Shown: positions 42,435 to 52,189, numbered from the stretch's first letter. The stretch: 64,000 bases of DNA from JAKFEE01 sp036675815 (GCA_036675815.1 JAKFEE010000028.1:62001-126000); one strand, 5' to 3'. A program made the numbers and translations. Notes: generated by a model from the letters alone, not told the origin.

Positions 42435-45400
42435 ATGTCCCGCTTCTTCATCGACCGCCCCGTCTTCGCCTGGGTCATCGCCATCATCATCATGATGGCG
42501 GGTGGCCTCGCGATTCTCGGGCTGCCCGTGTCGCAATACCCCAACATCGCCCCGCCGGCCGTCTCCATCGTCGCCAACTACCCGGGCGCCTCGGCGAAGA
42601 CGCTGGAGAATACCGTCACCCAGGTGATCGAGCAGAAGCTCAACGGCATCGACGGGCTGCGCTATATATCCTCGACCAGCGATTCATCGGGGAACGTCAC
42701 CATCACGCTGACCTTCGACGCCGACACCGACCCCGACATCGCCCAGGTCCAGGTTCAGAACAAGCTGCAACTGGCGATGCCGCTGCTGCCGCAGGAGGTG
42801 CAGCAGCGGGGCGTGACGGTGAACAAGGCGGTCAAGAGTTTCCTGATGGTCGTCGCCTTCGTCTCCGCCGAGGGGCGCCTCAGCCAACACGACATCTCCG
42901 ACTTCGTCGGCTCGAACGTCCAAGACCCCATCAGCCGCGTCAATGGCGTCGGCGAGGTCACCCTGTTCGGCGAAAAGCATTCCATGCGGATCTGGCTCGA
43001 CCCCAACAAGCTGACCAGCTACGGGCTCGCCACCACCGACGTGGTCGAGGCCATCACCGCCCAGAACTCCGAAATCTCGGCTGGCCAGCTGGGCGGTGCG
43101 CCGGCGGTGCCCGGCCAGCAGCTCAACGCCACCATCATCGCCCAGACGCGGTTGCAGACCGTGGACGAGTTCGGCGACATCCTGGTGCGCGTCAATGCGG
43201 ACGGCTCGCTGCTGCGCCTCGATGACGTGGCGCGCATCGAGCTGGGCGCCGAGAACTACGACATCGTCAGCCGCTACAACGGCAAGCCGGCGGCCGCCCT
43301 CGCCATCAAACTGGCCGCCGGCGCCAACGCCCTCGACACCGCCGATGCGGTTCGCGGCCGCATCGCGGAATTGCAGACCTTCTTCCCCGAGGGGCTGGAG
43401 GTCCGCTACCCCTATGACACGACCCCGTTCGTCAAGCTGTCGATCACGGAAGTGGTCAAGACGCTGGTCGAGGCCATCGTCCTGGTCTTCCTGGTCATGT
43501 ACCTGTTCCTGCAGAATTTCCGGGCGACGCTGATCCCCACCATCGCGGTGCCGGTGGTGCTGCTCGGCACCTTCGGCGTCCTGGCCGCCTTCGGCTTCTC
43601 GATCAACACGCTGACCATGTTCGGCATGGTGCTGGCGATCGGGCTGCTGGTCGACGACGCCATCGTCGTGGTCGAGAACGTCGAGCGCGTGATGAGCGAG
43701 GACAAGCTGCCGCCGCGCGAGGCCACGCGCCGTTCCATGGGCCAGATTTCCGGCGCTCTGGTCGGCATCGGCCTGGTGCTCTCGGCGGTGTTCGTGCCGA
43801 TGGCGTTTTTCGGCGGATCGGTCGGCGTCATTTATCGCCAGTTCTCGATCACGCTGGTGTCGGCGATGGCGCTGTCGGTGCTGGTCGCGCTGGTGCTGAC
43901 GCCGGCCCTGTGCGCGACGCTGCTCAAACCGACAAGCCATGACTTCCACCAGAAGACCGGGTTCTTCGGCTGGTTCAATCGCACCTTCGACCGCAGCAGT
44001 GAGCTGTACCGTGGCAGCGTTCGCGGCCTGCTCGGCCGCAGCCGCCGCGCCTTCGCCGTCTTCGCCGTGCTGGTCGTCGCCCTCGGCGTCCTGTTCATGC
44101 GCCTGCCGACGGCCTTCCTGCCCGACGAGGACCAGGGCGTCCTCTTCGCGCAGATCGCCACCCCACCGGGCGCCACCACCGAGCGGACGCTGGAGGTGGT
44201 CAAGCAGGTCGAGCACCATTTCCTCGAGACCGAGAAGGACGCCGTCGAGAGCATATTCTCGGTCGCCGGTTTCAGCTTCAGCGGGCGCGGCCAGAACTCG
44301 GCCATGGCCTTCGTCAATCTGAAGGACTGGGACGTGCGCCAGAGCCCCGACAAGAAGGTCGGGGCCATCGTCGGGCGCGCCATGGGGGTCTTCACTGGTA
44401 TCCGCGACGCCATGGTCTTCGCCTTCACGCCGCCATCGGTGATCGAGCTCGGCAATGCGACGGGCTTCGACTTCCAGCTACTCGACCGTGGCGGCCTTGG
44501 CCACGAGGCGTTGTTGCAGGCGCGCAACCAGCTCCTGGGCATGGCCGCGCAACACCCGGCGCTTGCCGCCGTCCGCCCCAACGGCCTTGACGATACGCCT
44601 CAGTTCCGCATCGAGATCGACCGTCAGAAGGCCAGCGCGCTGGGGCTGTCGCTCGCCGACATCAACGCCACGCTGTCGGCGGCATGGGGCGGCGCCTACG
44701 TCAACGACTTCATCGACAAGGGCCGGGTCAAAAAGGTCTATCTGCAGGCCGACGCGCCCTACCGCATGCTGCCCAGCGACCTCGACCGCTGGCACGTCCG
44801 CAACGACAAGGGCGAGATGGTGCCGTTTTCGGCCTTCTCGACCTCCCACTGGACCCATGGCTCGCCGCGCCTCGAACGCTACAACGGCGTGTCGTCGCGC
44901 GCCATCCTCGGGCAACCAGCCCCCGGCTGGAGTTCGGGCGACGCCATGAAGGCCATGGAAGAGATCGCCGCCAAGCTGCCCGCCGGCATCGGCTATGAAT
45001 GGAGCGGCCTGTCGTATGAGGAGCGACTGTCGGGGTCGCAGGCCCCGGCCCTCTACGCCATCTCGATCCTGGTGGTATTCCTGTGCCTGGCGGCGCTTTA
45101 CGAAAGCTGGTCCATCCCGTTCTCGGTGATGCTGGCGGTGCCGTTGGGCGTACTGGGCGCCGTCATTGCCGCGATGCTGCGCGAGTTGCCCAACGACGTC
45201 TATTTCCAGGTCGGCCTGCTGACCACCGTCGGGCTGTCGGCCAAGAACGCCATCCTCATCGTCGAATTCGCCAAGGCCCTGCACGAACAGGGGTTATCCC
45301 TGGTCGACGCCGCCGTCGAGGCCGCCCGCCAGCGCCTGCGGCCAATTCTGATGACGTCGCTCGCCTTCATCCTCGGCGTGTTGCCGCTGGCCCTGGCCGA

Positions 45401-45581
45401 CGGCGCCGGCTCGGGCAGCCAGAACGCCATCGGGGTGGGGGTCATGGGCGGCATGATCGCCGCCACGATCCTGGGCATCTTCTTCATCCCTGTGTTCTTC
45501 GTGGCGGTTCTGCGTCTATTCGAGGCACGATCAAGAGGTATTGGCCGCCGCGCCGAGGTGGCCGAGGCGGGTGAGCATTAG
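42435..45581 (+). CDS. RND multidrug efflux transporter (AcrB/MexB-like, HAE1 family)
   Basis: A 1048-residue, 12-helix transporter. The N-terminus FFIDRPVFAWVIAIIIMMAGG and the proton-relay aspartates in TM4 (GLLVDDAIVVVENVERVM) are typical of HAE1 pumps. It is of family length and intact. No outer-membrane channel gene follows, so it must recruit one encoded elsewhere. Substrates are not deducible, though export of aromatic compounds would fit the setting. Confidence 0.95.
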   Translation: MSRFFIDRPVFAWVIAIIIMMAGGLAILGLPVSQYPNIAPPAVSIVANYPGASAKTLENTVTQVIEQKLNGIDGLRYISSTSDSSGNVTITLTFDADTDPDIAQVQVQNKLQLAMPLLPQEVQQRGVTVNKAVKSFLMVVAFVSAEGRLSQHDISDFVGSNVQDPISRVNGVGEVTLFGEKHSMRIWLDPNKLTSYGLATTDVVEAITAQNSEISAGQLGGAPAVPGQQLNATIIAQTRLQTVDEFGDILVRVNADGSLLRLDDVARIELGAENYDIVSRYNGKPAAALAIKLAAGANALDTADAVRGRIAELQTFFPEGLEVRYPYDTTPFVKLSITEVVKTLVEAIVLVFLVMYLFLQNFRATLIPTIAVPVVLLGTFGVLAAFGFSINTLTMFGMVLAIGLLVDDAIVVVENVERVMSEDKLPPREATRRSMGQISGALVGIGLVLSAVFVPMAFFGGSVGVIYRQFSITLVSAMALSVLVALVLTPALCATLLKPTSHDFHQKTGFFGWFNRTFDRSSELYRGSVRGLLGRSRRAFAVFAVLVVALGVLFMRLPTAFLPDEDQGVLFAQIATPPGATTERTLEVVKQVEHHFLETEKDAVESIFSVAGFSFSGRGQNSAMAFVNLKDWDVRQSPDKKVGAIVGRAMGVFTGIRDAMVFAFTPPSVIELGNATGFDFQLLDRGGLGHEALLQARNQLLGMAAQHPALAAVRPNGLDDTPQFRIEIDRQKASALGLSLADINATLSAAWGGAYVNDFIDKGRVKKVYLQADAPYRMLPSDLDRWHVRNDKGEMVPFSAFSTSHWTHGSPRLERYNGVSSRAILGQPAPGWSSGDAMKAMEEIAAKLPAGIGYEWSGLSYEERLSGSQAPALYAISILVVFLCLAALYESWSIPFSVMLAVPLGVLGAVIAAMLRELPNDVYFQVGLLTTVGLSAKNAILIVEFAKALHEQGLSLVDAAVEAARQRLRPILMTSLAFILGVLPLALADGAGSGSQNAIGVGVMGGMIAATILGIFFIPVFFVAVLRLFEARSRGIGRRAEVAEAGEH

Positions 45582-45594
45582 CGTGGAGGGCGGC

Positions 45595-46227
45595 ATGGGT
45601 GAAGCGGGCAGCTCGCGCCGGGACAAGCGGCGCATCGCGATGCTGGAGGCGGCGCACCAGCTCTTCCTCGAGCGGGGCTACGGCGCCACCACCCTGGGCG
45701 ACGTGGTCAAGAGCTCCGGCGGCTCGCTGGCCACGCTCTACGACCTGTTCGAGAGCAAGGAAGGGCTGTTCCGCGCCGTGGTCGAGCAGCAGTGCGATCT
45801 CATCGCCCAGTCGCTCGAGCAGTCGGAGATGGCCGATCTGTCCCCGGCCGAGGCCCTGCGGCGGTTCGCCGAGCGTATCTTCGACGTGGCGCTCGCCCCG
45901 GACAACATCGCGTTGCTGCGTCAGATCATCGCCGAGGCCGTGCAGTTCCCCGAGCTGGGGCGCACCTTGTTCGCCACCGGCGTCGGGGTGATCGACGCCA
46001 AGGTCGAGGACTACCTGGTCCGGCAAACCCGGCGGGGGCTGCTCGACGTGGCCGAGCCCCGCCCCGCCGCCGAACTGTTCAGCGAGCTGGTGCTCCAGCG
46101 CTACCGTCTGCGCCTGCTGTGCGGGCTGCCGGCGGAATCGTCCCCGCAGGAGCGGGCGGCCCACCTCGACCGGGTGCTGGCGCTGTTCCTCAAGGCCTAC
46201 GGGCCGGAGGTGAACGACGCCGGCTGA
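45595..46227 (+). CDS. TetR-family regulator of the RND operon
   Basis: A 210-residue protein with the TetR helix-turn-helix at residues about 10-55 (RIAMLEAAHQLFLERGYGATTLGDVV, then GGSLATLYDLFESKEGLFRAV). ATG 45595 follows GGAGGG, 14 nt after the pump stop. The C-terminal ligand domain is unlike AcrR in detail, so the inducer is unknown. The palindrome upstream of the adaptor gene is the likely operator. Confidence 0.9.
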   Translation: MGEAGSSRRDKRRIAMLEAAHQLFLERGYGATTLGDVVKSSGGSLATLYDLFESKEGLFRAVVEQQCDLIAQSLEQSEMADLSPAEALRRFAERIFDVALAPDNIALLRQIIAEAVQFPELGRTLFATGVGVIDAKVEDYLVRQTRRGLLDVAEPRPAAELFSELVLQRYRLRLLCGLPAESSPQERAAHLDRVLALFLKAYGPEVNDAG

Positions 46228-46273
46228 GGCGGCTGAAGGCCGCCGCGCCAGGGTCGGCGGCGTTCGCCGGCGG

Positions 46274-46304
46274 ATAAAAAAAAGCCCCGGTCCCCCAGGG
46301 CTTT
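46274..46304 (-). terminator. Rho-independent terminator after the His/Pro-rich protein gene
   Basis: Minus-strand stem AAAGCCCTGG/CCGGGGCTTT (one G-T pair) with loop GGGA, running into eight T. It lies 26 nt beyond the stop, and would also stop read-through from the convergent TetR gene poorly. Confidence 0.85.
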
Positions 46305-46330
46305 CGGCAGTTGCGTGCGGGAGGGCTTGC

Positions 46331-46624
46331 TCAGCGAATATGGATCGGCAGGACCACGCTGATTCCCGCGGGCGGCGCCACCATGACCGCAGGCGGCGGC
46401 GCATAGACGACGGGGGGCGGCGCGTAGACGACCGGCGGGGGCGCGTAGACATAAGGGGAAGGCGCCACGATGACCCGCGCGCCGTGGTGGTGGCCATGGT
46501 GGTGCCACCGCTTGTGATGCCGCTTGTGGCCATCGCCGGCTGCGGCGGTGCCGGCACCGGCGCCCACCACCATCGCCGCGGCGGCGATCGCAAGAGCGAG
46601 TTTCTGGACTGGGGAAGTGTTCAT
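46331..46624 (-). CDS. Small exported His-rich, Pro/Tyr-repeat protein
   Basis: A 97-residue protein. Residues 1-30 form a signal peptide (KLALAIAAAAMVVGAGAGTAAA). Next comes a His/Lys/Arg-rich stretch with about ten histidines (HKRHHKRWHHHGHHHG), then repeats of VYAPPPV and a C-terminal strand. The His cluster suggests metal binding at the cell surface; this is a guess from composition. ATG 46624 has AGGG upstream. A strong terminator follows, so it is a single-gene unit. Confidence 0.72.
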   Translation of the reverse strand: MNTSPVQKLALAIAAAAMVVGAGAGTAAAGDGHKRHHKRWHHHGHHHGARVIVAPSPYVYAPPPVVYAPPPVVYAPPPAVMVAPPAGISVVLPIHIR

Positions 46625-46836
46625 CGTTGCCCTACCGCCTAATCTCTGGCTGCACCCACCTCGGGAGCAGCGCGCCAATGGACGCGCTGCCCTGATGGAC
46701 AGGTTCAGTGGCGAACAGGATACACGCCTGCCGGCGACCCGCCAGTAAGACGGCTGTGATCAATCGGTGGCAGCAATCCTGTTCCACCGCCGGCGAGAGT
46801 TCCGTAGGCGCAGGCACTCCCCGAAACACAATAGGC

Positions 46837-47241
46837 TTAAAGTTCGTCGCCGACTTCGAGGCTGTTCGCCGCGATCCAATCGCGGAAGGCTTCTTCCGTC
46901 ATCTCGCCGGCCGCCACAGAAAGAACGACCTCGGCAGCCTCCCGCTCGCTCGCGTCGAGATACAGGCCGTTCATGCCGAGCATCATGCCGAGCGCAAGGA
47001 ATCCGGCCCGCTTGTTGCCGTCTACGAAGGGATGGTTGCGCAGGATGGAGACGCACAGCGCGGCGGCAAGATCGAACACCGTCACATGGACATCGGCATA
47101 GGCGATGATCTGGCGCGGCCGGGCGAACGACATTTCGAGGGCGCCGCGATCCCTCAGGCCGGCGGCGCCCCCGTGTTCCTCCAACAGCTCGCCATGAAGG
47201 GCAATGACCGCCTCGATGGGCGGAAACAGCGGTTCCCTCAC
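46837..47241 (-). CDS. doc: Doc/Fic-type toxin (death-on-curing family)
   Basis: A 134-residue Fic-fold protein with the motif NHPFVDGNKRAG, the Doc version of HxFxxGNKR that phosphorylates EF-Tu in phage P1 Doc. It also has LRDRGALEMSFARPRQ, as in Doc. The start GTG at 47241 overlaps the antitoxin stop by 4 nt. Confidence 0.92.
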   Translation of the reverse strand: MREPLFPPIEAVIALHGELLEEHGGAAGLRDRGALEMSFARPRQIIAYADVHVTVFDLAAALCVSILRNHPFVDGNKRAGFLALGMMLGMNGLYLDASEREAAEVVLSVAAGEMTEEAFRDWIAANSLEVGDEL

Positions 47242-47462
47242 TTCGCCAGTCGCGCCATGGTGCGGCGGTAGCGTGCGGCGAAAGCCCGGCCAACGTCGAG
47301 GGCTTTGGCATAGGCATCATCCGCCTTGGCAATCTCGATCCGCCCGTTGTGGACCGTCACGGCCACTTCGTCGCCCCGGTCGAGATGCGCTTCAGCCAAT
47401 ACGTCACGAGGCAGCGTGAGGCCGGTCGAGTTGCCGATCCTGGCGAGTTTCGTGCGGTGCAT
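47238..47462 (-). CDS. AbrB/MazE-type antitoxin partnered with Doc
   Basis: A 74-residue protein with a SpoVT/AbrB-type DNA-binding fold (KLARIGNSTGLTLPRDVLAEAHLDRGDEVAV) and a basic C-terminal tail for toxin binding. The usual Doc partner Phd belongs to a different family, so this is a swapped pairing. The start ATG at 47462 has AGGAG upstream and a palindrome 31 nt away. Confidence 0.88.
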   Translation of the reverse strand: MHRTKLARIGNSTGLTLPRDVLAEAHLDRGDEVAVTVHNGRIEIAKADDAYAKALDVGRAFAARYRRTMARLAK

Positions 47463-47492
47463 GGGTGTCTCCTGTGCCGCCAGGATCATGTA

Positions 47493-47506
47493 ATGACGCG
47501 CGTCAT
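47493..47506. promoter_or_regulatory. Palindromic operator of the toxin-antitoxin pair
   Basis: ATGACGCGCGTCAT is a perfect 14-bp palindrome located 31-44 nt upstream of the antitoxin ATG. AbrB-type antitoxins usually repress their own operon at such a site. Confidence 0.55.
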
Positions 47507-47670
47507 AACGTCAACGGAAAAGCGGCGAAAGGCCGGGAAAGCCCGTCGCGCATCGGGGTAGGGCGTCGGCGTCATGCGCCAACCAGATGGGCAGTTGGCG
47601 TGCCAGGCGCCGCGCTGGCGGCACCCCAAAGGAAACCGGCTGCCGGCGGTGTGCTTCCCCGGAAAGAAAT

Positions 47671-47700
47671 AAGGGCTTAGCCGTCACCAGCTAAGCCCTT
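47671..47700 (-). terminator. Terminator following tRNA-Ala
   Basis: Perfect 11-bp stem AAGGGCTTAGC/GCTAAGCCCTT with an 8-nt loop, 8 nt past the tRNA 3' end. On the minus strand it is followed by ATTTCTTTCC. The other face reads GTTTTATAT, so it may work both ways. Confidence 0.8.
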
Positions 47701-47708
47701 GTTTTATA

Positions 47709-47784
<76 letters not shown>

Positions 47785-47884
47785 GAAACTCGCTGCGGCG
47801 TTGGGGCGCCGCGTGGAGGGGGAACATATGGACTTCGCAGCGGCGTTTCAAGCGAAAAATTCGCCACCGCCACGGCAGCCTTTT

Positions 47885-48238
47885 TCAGGCCTCATCCTCG
47901 ATGTTCTCGTCCAGATGCTCCATCACCTCGGCCATGTCGTCGTCGTCCTCGCCCAGGTCCGAGGCGTCCTCGATCAGGCCGCTTTCGTCGGCGTCGCCGC
48001 CGTCCGCGTCGGCGGCCTCGTCATCGAGCGCCTCGACCTCGTCGACCTCGTCGATGACTTTCGCCTGGGCCGGCGCCGGCGCCGGCGTCTTGGCCCCGCC
48101 GCGGCGCATCTTGAAGGGCACGTCGCCGTCGACCGCCGCCTGGCACTTCGGGCAGACGATCGGCGTGCGCAACATGTCGTAGAAGCGCGCCCCGCAGCTC
48201 TGACAAAGGTGTTTGGTACCCCATTCCGGCTTGCTCAC
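47885..48238 (-). CDS. TIGR02300 family protein (FYDLN acid zinc-ribbon protein)
   Basis: A 117-residue protein. The N-terminal part has a zinc ribbon, CQSCGARFYDMLR with CPKCQ, and the C-terminal half is strongly acidic (many Asp/Glu). The GTG at 48238 has GGAGGG upstream. It is confined to alphaproteobacteria, usually divergent from aroA as here. Function unknown. Confidence 0.93.
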   Translation of the reverse strand: MSKPEWGTKHLCQSCGARFYDMLRTPIVCPKCQAAVDGDVPFKMRRGGAKTPAPAPAQAKVIDEVDEVEALDDEAADADGGDADESGLIEDASDLGEDDDDMAEVMEHLDENIEDEA

Positions 48239-48393
48239 CCACGTCCCTCCACTATTTTCTGCCGAAAGCGCGGTGTGCCACGATCCCCAGGCGCTGTCAA
48301 AACCAAAAGCGTGGCACCGCGGCGGCGGCTCGCCGCTGTACGGTCTGCCGCGCCTATGATAAGGACGGCCGGCGATATGGCCTGTGCGAGAAC

Positions 48394-49722
48394 ATGATGG
48401 CGACACCTTATTCCTCGATACAAGCGGCGCCGCTGCGGGGCATCGCCCGCGCCCCCGGCGACAAGTCGATCTCGCACCGCGCCCTCATGCTGGGCGCGCT
48501 GGCCGCCGGCGAAAGCCTGATCGACGGCCTGCTCGAAGGCGAGGACGTGCTGCGCACGGCGGCGGCGATGCGGGTCCTCGGCGCCGAGGTGGAGCGCCTG
48601 GGCAAGGGTCGCTGGCGCGTCTACGGCCGCGGCATCGGCGGCCTGACACCCCCCGGCGACGTGCTCGACATGGGTAACGCCGGGACCGGCGTGCGCCTGC
48701 TCATGGGCCTGGTCGCCACCCATCCGTTCACCACCTTCTTTACCGGCGACGCCAGCCTGCGGCGTCGGCCGATGCGGCGGGTGAGCGAGCCTTTGACAAA
48801 CTTCGGCGCCGGCTTCGTCACCAGCGAGGGCGGCCGTCTGCCATTCGCCGTCATCGGCACCGCCACCCCGACGCCCATCACCTATGACATGCCGATGGCC
48901 TCGGCGCAGGTGAAGTCGGCCATCCTGCTGGCCGGGCTCAACACCCGTGGCCACACCACGGTCATCGAGCCGCAGCCTTCGCGCGATCATACCGAGATGA
49001 TGCTGCGCCAGTTCGGCGCCGAGCTCGCCATAGAGGACCTGCCTGGCGGCCGCCGCAGCGTCACCCTGGTCGGCCAGCCCGAGCTGCGCGGCCAATCCAT
49101 CGAGGTTCCCGCCGACCCGTCCTCGGCGGCCTTTCCCGCCGTCGCCGCCCTGGTGGTCGATGGTTCCGAGATCCGCCTGCCCGGCGTCGGCGTCAACCCG
49201 CTGCGCTTCGGCCTCTACGAGACGCTGCGCGACATGGGTGCCGACATCGCCATCGAGAATCTCCGCCACCCCGTGGGGGAACCGATCGCCGACCTGATCG
49301 TGCGCCATTCCCGGCTGAAGGGGGTCGAGGTGCCGGCCGAACGGGCGCCGTCGATGATCGACGAGTATCCGATCCTGGCCGTCGCCGCCGCTTTCGCCGA
49401 GGGAACCACCCGCATGCATGGTCTGGGCGAGTTGCGGGTGAAGGAAAGCGACCGCTTGAGTGCCATGGCCACCGGCCTGACCGCTTGCGGGGTAAGCGTG
49501 GAAATCGATGGCGACACGCTGATCGTGCACGGCGGCGGCCGCCCGGCGGGCGACGCCTGCGTCACCGTCAATCTCGATCACCGTATCGCCATGGCCTTCC
49601 TGGTGATGGGCATGGCCAGCACGCGACCGGTCGCCATCGACGATATCGACGCCGTGGCGACCAGCTTTCCCGGTTTCACCACGCTGGTGAACGACCTGGG
49701 CGCACGGATCGGACCGGCATGA
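48394..49722 (+). CDS. aroA: 3-phosphoshikimate 1-carboxyvinyltransferase (EPSP synthase)
   Basis: A 442-residue enzyme of the shikimate pathway. Substrate-binding motifs are PGDKSISHRALMLGALA near residue 20, NAGTGVRLLMGL near 90 and RVKESDRLSAMATGL near 345. Two starts 3 nt apart are possible (48394, 48397). It overlaps cmk (ATGA), the usual alphaproteobacterial arrangement. Confidence 0.96.
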   Translation: MMATPYSSIQAAPLRGIARAPGDKSISHRALMLGALAAGESLIDGLLEGEDVLRTAAAMRVLGAEVERLGKGRWRVYGRGIGGLTPPGDVLDMGNAGTGVRLLMGLVATHPFTTFFTGDASLRRRPMRRVSEPLTNFGAGFVTSEGGRLPFAVIGTATPTPITYDMPMASAQVKSAILLAGLNTRGHTTVIEPQPSRDHTEMMLRQFGAELAIEDLPGGRRSVTLVGQPELRGQSIEVPADPSSAAFPAVAALVVDGSEIRLPGVGVNPLRFGLYETLRDMGADIAIENLRHPVGEPIADLIVRHSRLKGVEVPAERAPSMIDEYPILAVAAAFAEGTTRMHGLGELRVKESDRLSAMATGLTACGVSVEIDGDTLIVHGGGRPAGDACVTVNLDHRIAMAFLVMGMASTRPVAIDDIDAVATSFPGFTTLVNDLGARIGPA

Positions 49723-50360
49723 TCATCGCCATCGACGGCCCGGCCGCCTCGGGCAAGGGCACCCTCGCCCGCCGCCTCGCCGCCCATTTCGGCTACGCCT
49801 ATCTGGACACCGGACTATTGTATCGCGCGGTGGGCATCGCCGTGGTGCGTTCGGGGCAAAGCCTGGATGACCATGCCGCCGCCGTCGCCGCTGCCCACGC
49901 CCTCGACCCCGGCAAGCTGGATGCCCCCGACCTGCGCCTCGACGGCGCCAGCGCCGCCGCCTCCAAGGTGGCGGCAGTGCCCGAGGTCAGGGCGGCGCTG
50001 CTGGCCTTCCAGCGCGATTTCGCCAACCACCCACCCGGCGGCGCCGCCGGCGCCGTGCTGGACGGGCGCGACATCGGCACCGTGGTGTGCCCCGCCGCCG
50101 CGGTGAAGCTGTTCGTCACGGCATCGGTGGAGAAAAGGGCGGAGCGCCGATTCAAGGAGTTGCGGGAGCGCGGCGTCGCGACTATACAGAAGGCCGTCCT
50201 TCAGGATATGAAGGAACGCGACGCGCGCGACAGCCAACGCGCCGTGGCGCCCCTGCGTCCCGCTGACGATGCGCTGGTTCTGGACACCACGGAGCTGGAT
50301 GCGGATGCGGCCTTTTTCGCCGCGCTCGACCACATCACATCGCGGTTGCAGGCCGGCTGA
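49719..50360 (+). CDS. cmk: Cytidylate kinase
   Basis: A 213-residue kinase phosphorylating CMP and dCMP. The P-loop GPAASGKGT is at residues 7-15, YLDTGLLYRAVG follows, and DGRDIGTVVCP and the lid region RRFKELRERG are present. It lies between aroA (overlap) and rpsA. Confidence 0.95.
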   Translation: MIIAIDGPAASGKGTLARRLAAHFGYAYLDTGLLYRAVGIAVVRSGQSLDDHAAAVAAAHALDPGKLDAPDLRLDGASAAASKVAAVPEVRAALLAFQRDFANHPPGGAAGAVLDGRDIGTVVCPAAAVKLFVTASVEKRAERRFKELRERGVATIQKAVLQDMKERDARDSQRAVAPLRPADDALVLDTTELDADAAFFAALDHITSRLQAG

Positions 50361-50485
50361 GGCCGGACTAGGGGAAAGAAAGCCGCGGGCCCAAGGGTCC
50401 GGGGCCATGACGCGTTCAAACAGCGAAAGACCGCCGGAGACAACCGGCTGGCCGGAATAATCAACGAAGGAAAGGACTTACCCAT

Positions 50486-52189
50486 ATGGCAAATGCTGCC
50501 ACACAGACCCAGACGGAAGATTTTGCGTCTCTGCTCAATGAGACGCTGGGTGTCGCCGGCACCTTCGAGGGCGCCGTCGTCCGCGGCACCGTCGTCGCCA
50601 TCGAAAACGACTTCGCCACCATCGATGTCGGCTTGAAGTCGGAAGGCCGTATCCCGCTCAAGGAATTCAGCGCTCCGGGCCGCCCGGCCGACCTCAAGGT
50701 CGGTGATGAGGTCGAGGTCTATGTCGAGCGCTACGAGGATCGCTTCGGCGAGGTGGCGTTGTCGCGCGAGAAGGCCCGCCGTGAAGAGGCCTGGGCCCTG
50801 CTCGAGAAGTCGTTCCAGGACCAGCAGCGTGTCAACGGCGTGATCTTCGGCCGCGTCAAGGGCGGCTTCACCGTCGACCTCTCCGGCGCCGTCGCCTTCC
50901 TGCCCGGCAGCCAGGTCGACATCCGCCCGGTGCGTGACATCAACCCGCTGATGGGCACCCCGCAGCCGTTCCAGATCCTCAAGATGGACCGCAGCCGCGG
51001 CAACATCGTCGTCAGCCGCCGCGCCGTGCTGGAAGAGACCCGCGCCGAGCAGCGTTCCGAGCTGATCGAGAGCCTGCGCGAGGGCCAGGTGCTGGAAGGC
51101 GTGGTCAAGAACATCACCGACTACGGCGCCTTCGTCGACCTCGGCGGCGTCGACGGCCTGCTGCACGTCACCGACATCGCCTGGAAGCGCATCAACCACC
51201 CGTCGGAAGCGCTGCACATCGGCCAGACCGTCAATGTCCAGGTCATCCGCTTCAACCCGGAAACCCAGCGCATCAGCCTCGGCATGAAGCAGCTCGAGGC
51301 CGACCCGTGGGAGGGCGTGGACGCCAAGTACCCGGTCGGCGCCAAGTTCACCGGCCGCGTCACCAACATCACCGACTACGGCGCCTTCGTCGAGCTGGAG
51401 CCGGGCGTCGAGGGCCTGGTCCACGTTTCCGAGATGAGCTGGACCAAGAAGAACGTCCACCCCGGCAAGATCGTCTCCACCTCCCAGGAGGTCGAGGTGA
51501 TGGTGCTGGACGTCGATGCCCAGAAGCGCCGCATTTCGCTCGGCCTCAAGCAGACGATGTCCAACCCGTGGGAAGGCTTCCTCGATAAGTTCCCGGTGGG
51601 CAGCATCGTCGAAGGCGAGGTCAAGAACATCACCGAGTTCGGCCTGTTCGTCGGCCTGCCCGGCGACATCGACGGCATGGTCCACCTCTCCGACCTCGAC
51701 TGGGAACGCGCCGGCGAGCAGGCGATGCAGGACTACAAGAAGGGCACGGTGGTCAAGGCCAAGGTGCTCGACGTCGACGTCGAGAAGGAGCGTATCTCGC
51801 TCGGCATCAAGCAGCTGGGCGCCGATCCCTTCGCCGAGGCCGCGTCAAACCTGAAGAAGGGCGACATCGTCACCAGCTCCGTGACCCAGGTCACCGACGG
51901 CGGCATCGAGGTCAGCGTCGACGGCATCATCGGCTTCATCCGCAAGGCCGAGCTGTCGCGTGACCGCAGCGAGCAGCGCCCCGACCGCTTCGCCGTCGGT
52001 GAGAAGATCGACGCCAAGATCACCGCCGTCGATCGCGCCACCCGCAAGCTGACCCTGTCGGTCAAGGCGCGCGAGATCGACGAGGAGAAGCAGGCGATGG
52101 CCGAGTTTGGCTCGACCGACTCGGGCGCATCGCTGGGCGACATCCTCGGCGCCGCCCTGCGTCAGCGCGAGTCCGGCGACAAGGAATAA
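50486..52189 (+). CDS. rpsA: 30S ribosomal protein S1
   Basis: A 567-residue protein with six S1 repeats. The best-preserved (three to five) repeat the pattern GxVxNITDYGAFVDL/VEL and ISLGxKQ. It binds mRNA at translation initiation. The gene has a strong downstream terminator. Confidence 0.97.
   Translation: MANAATQTQTEDFASLLNETLGVAGTFEGAVVRGTVVAIENDFATIDVGLKSEGRIPLKEFSAPGRPADLKVGDEVEVYVERYEDRFGEVALSREKARREEAWALLEKSFQDQQRVNGVIFGRVKGGFTVDLSGAVAFLPGSQVDIRPVRDINPLMGTPQPFQILKMDRSRGNIVVSRRAVLEETRAEQRSELIESLREGQVLEGVVKNITDYGAFVDLGGVDGLLHVTDIAWKRINHPSEALHIGQTVNVQVIRFNPETQRISLGMKQLEADPWEGVDAKYPVGAKFTGRVTNITDYGAFVELEPGVEGLVHVSEMSWTKKNVHPGKIVSTSQEVEVMVLDVDAQKRRISLGLKQTMSNPWEGFLDKFPVGSIVEGEVKNITEFGLFVGLPGDIDGMVHLSDLDWERAGEQAMQDYKKGTVVKAKVLDVDVEKERISLGIKQLGADPFAEAASNLKKGDIVTSSVTQVTDGGIEVSVDGIIGFIRKAELSRDRSEQRPDRFAVGEKIDAKITAVDRATRKLTLSVKAREIDEEKQAMAEFGSTDSGASLGDILGAALRQRESGDKE

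Noticed and set aside
42684..44219. Long open frame antisense to the RND pump gene, and similar ones opposite padB (30674-33616) and the aldehyde oxidoreductase gene (16637-18283)
   Set aside because: These follow from high third-position GC in the real genes. Their translations are low-complexity (Arg, Ala, Gly and His rich), have no motifs, and the sense proteins are unmistakable.
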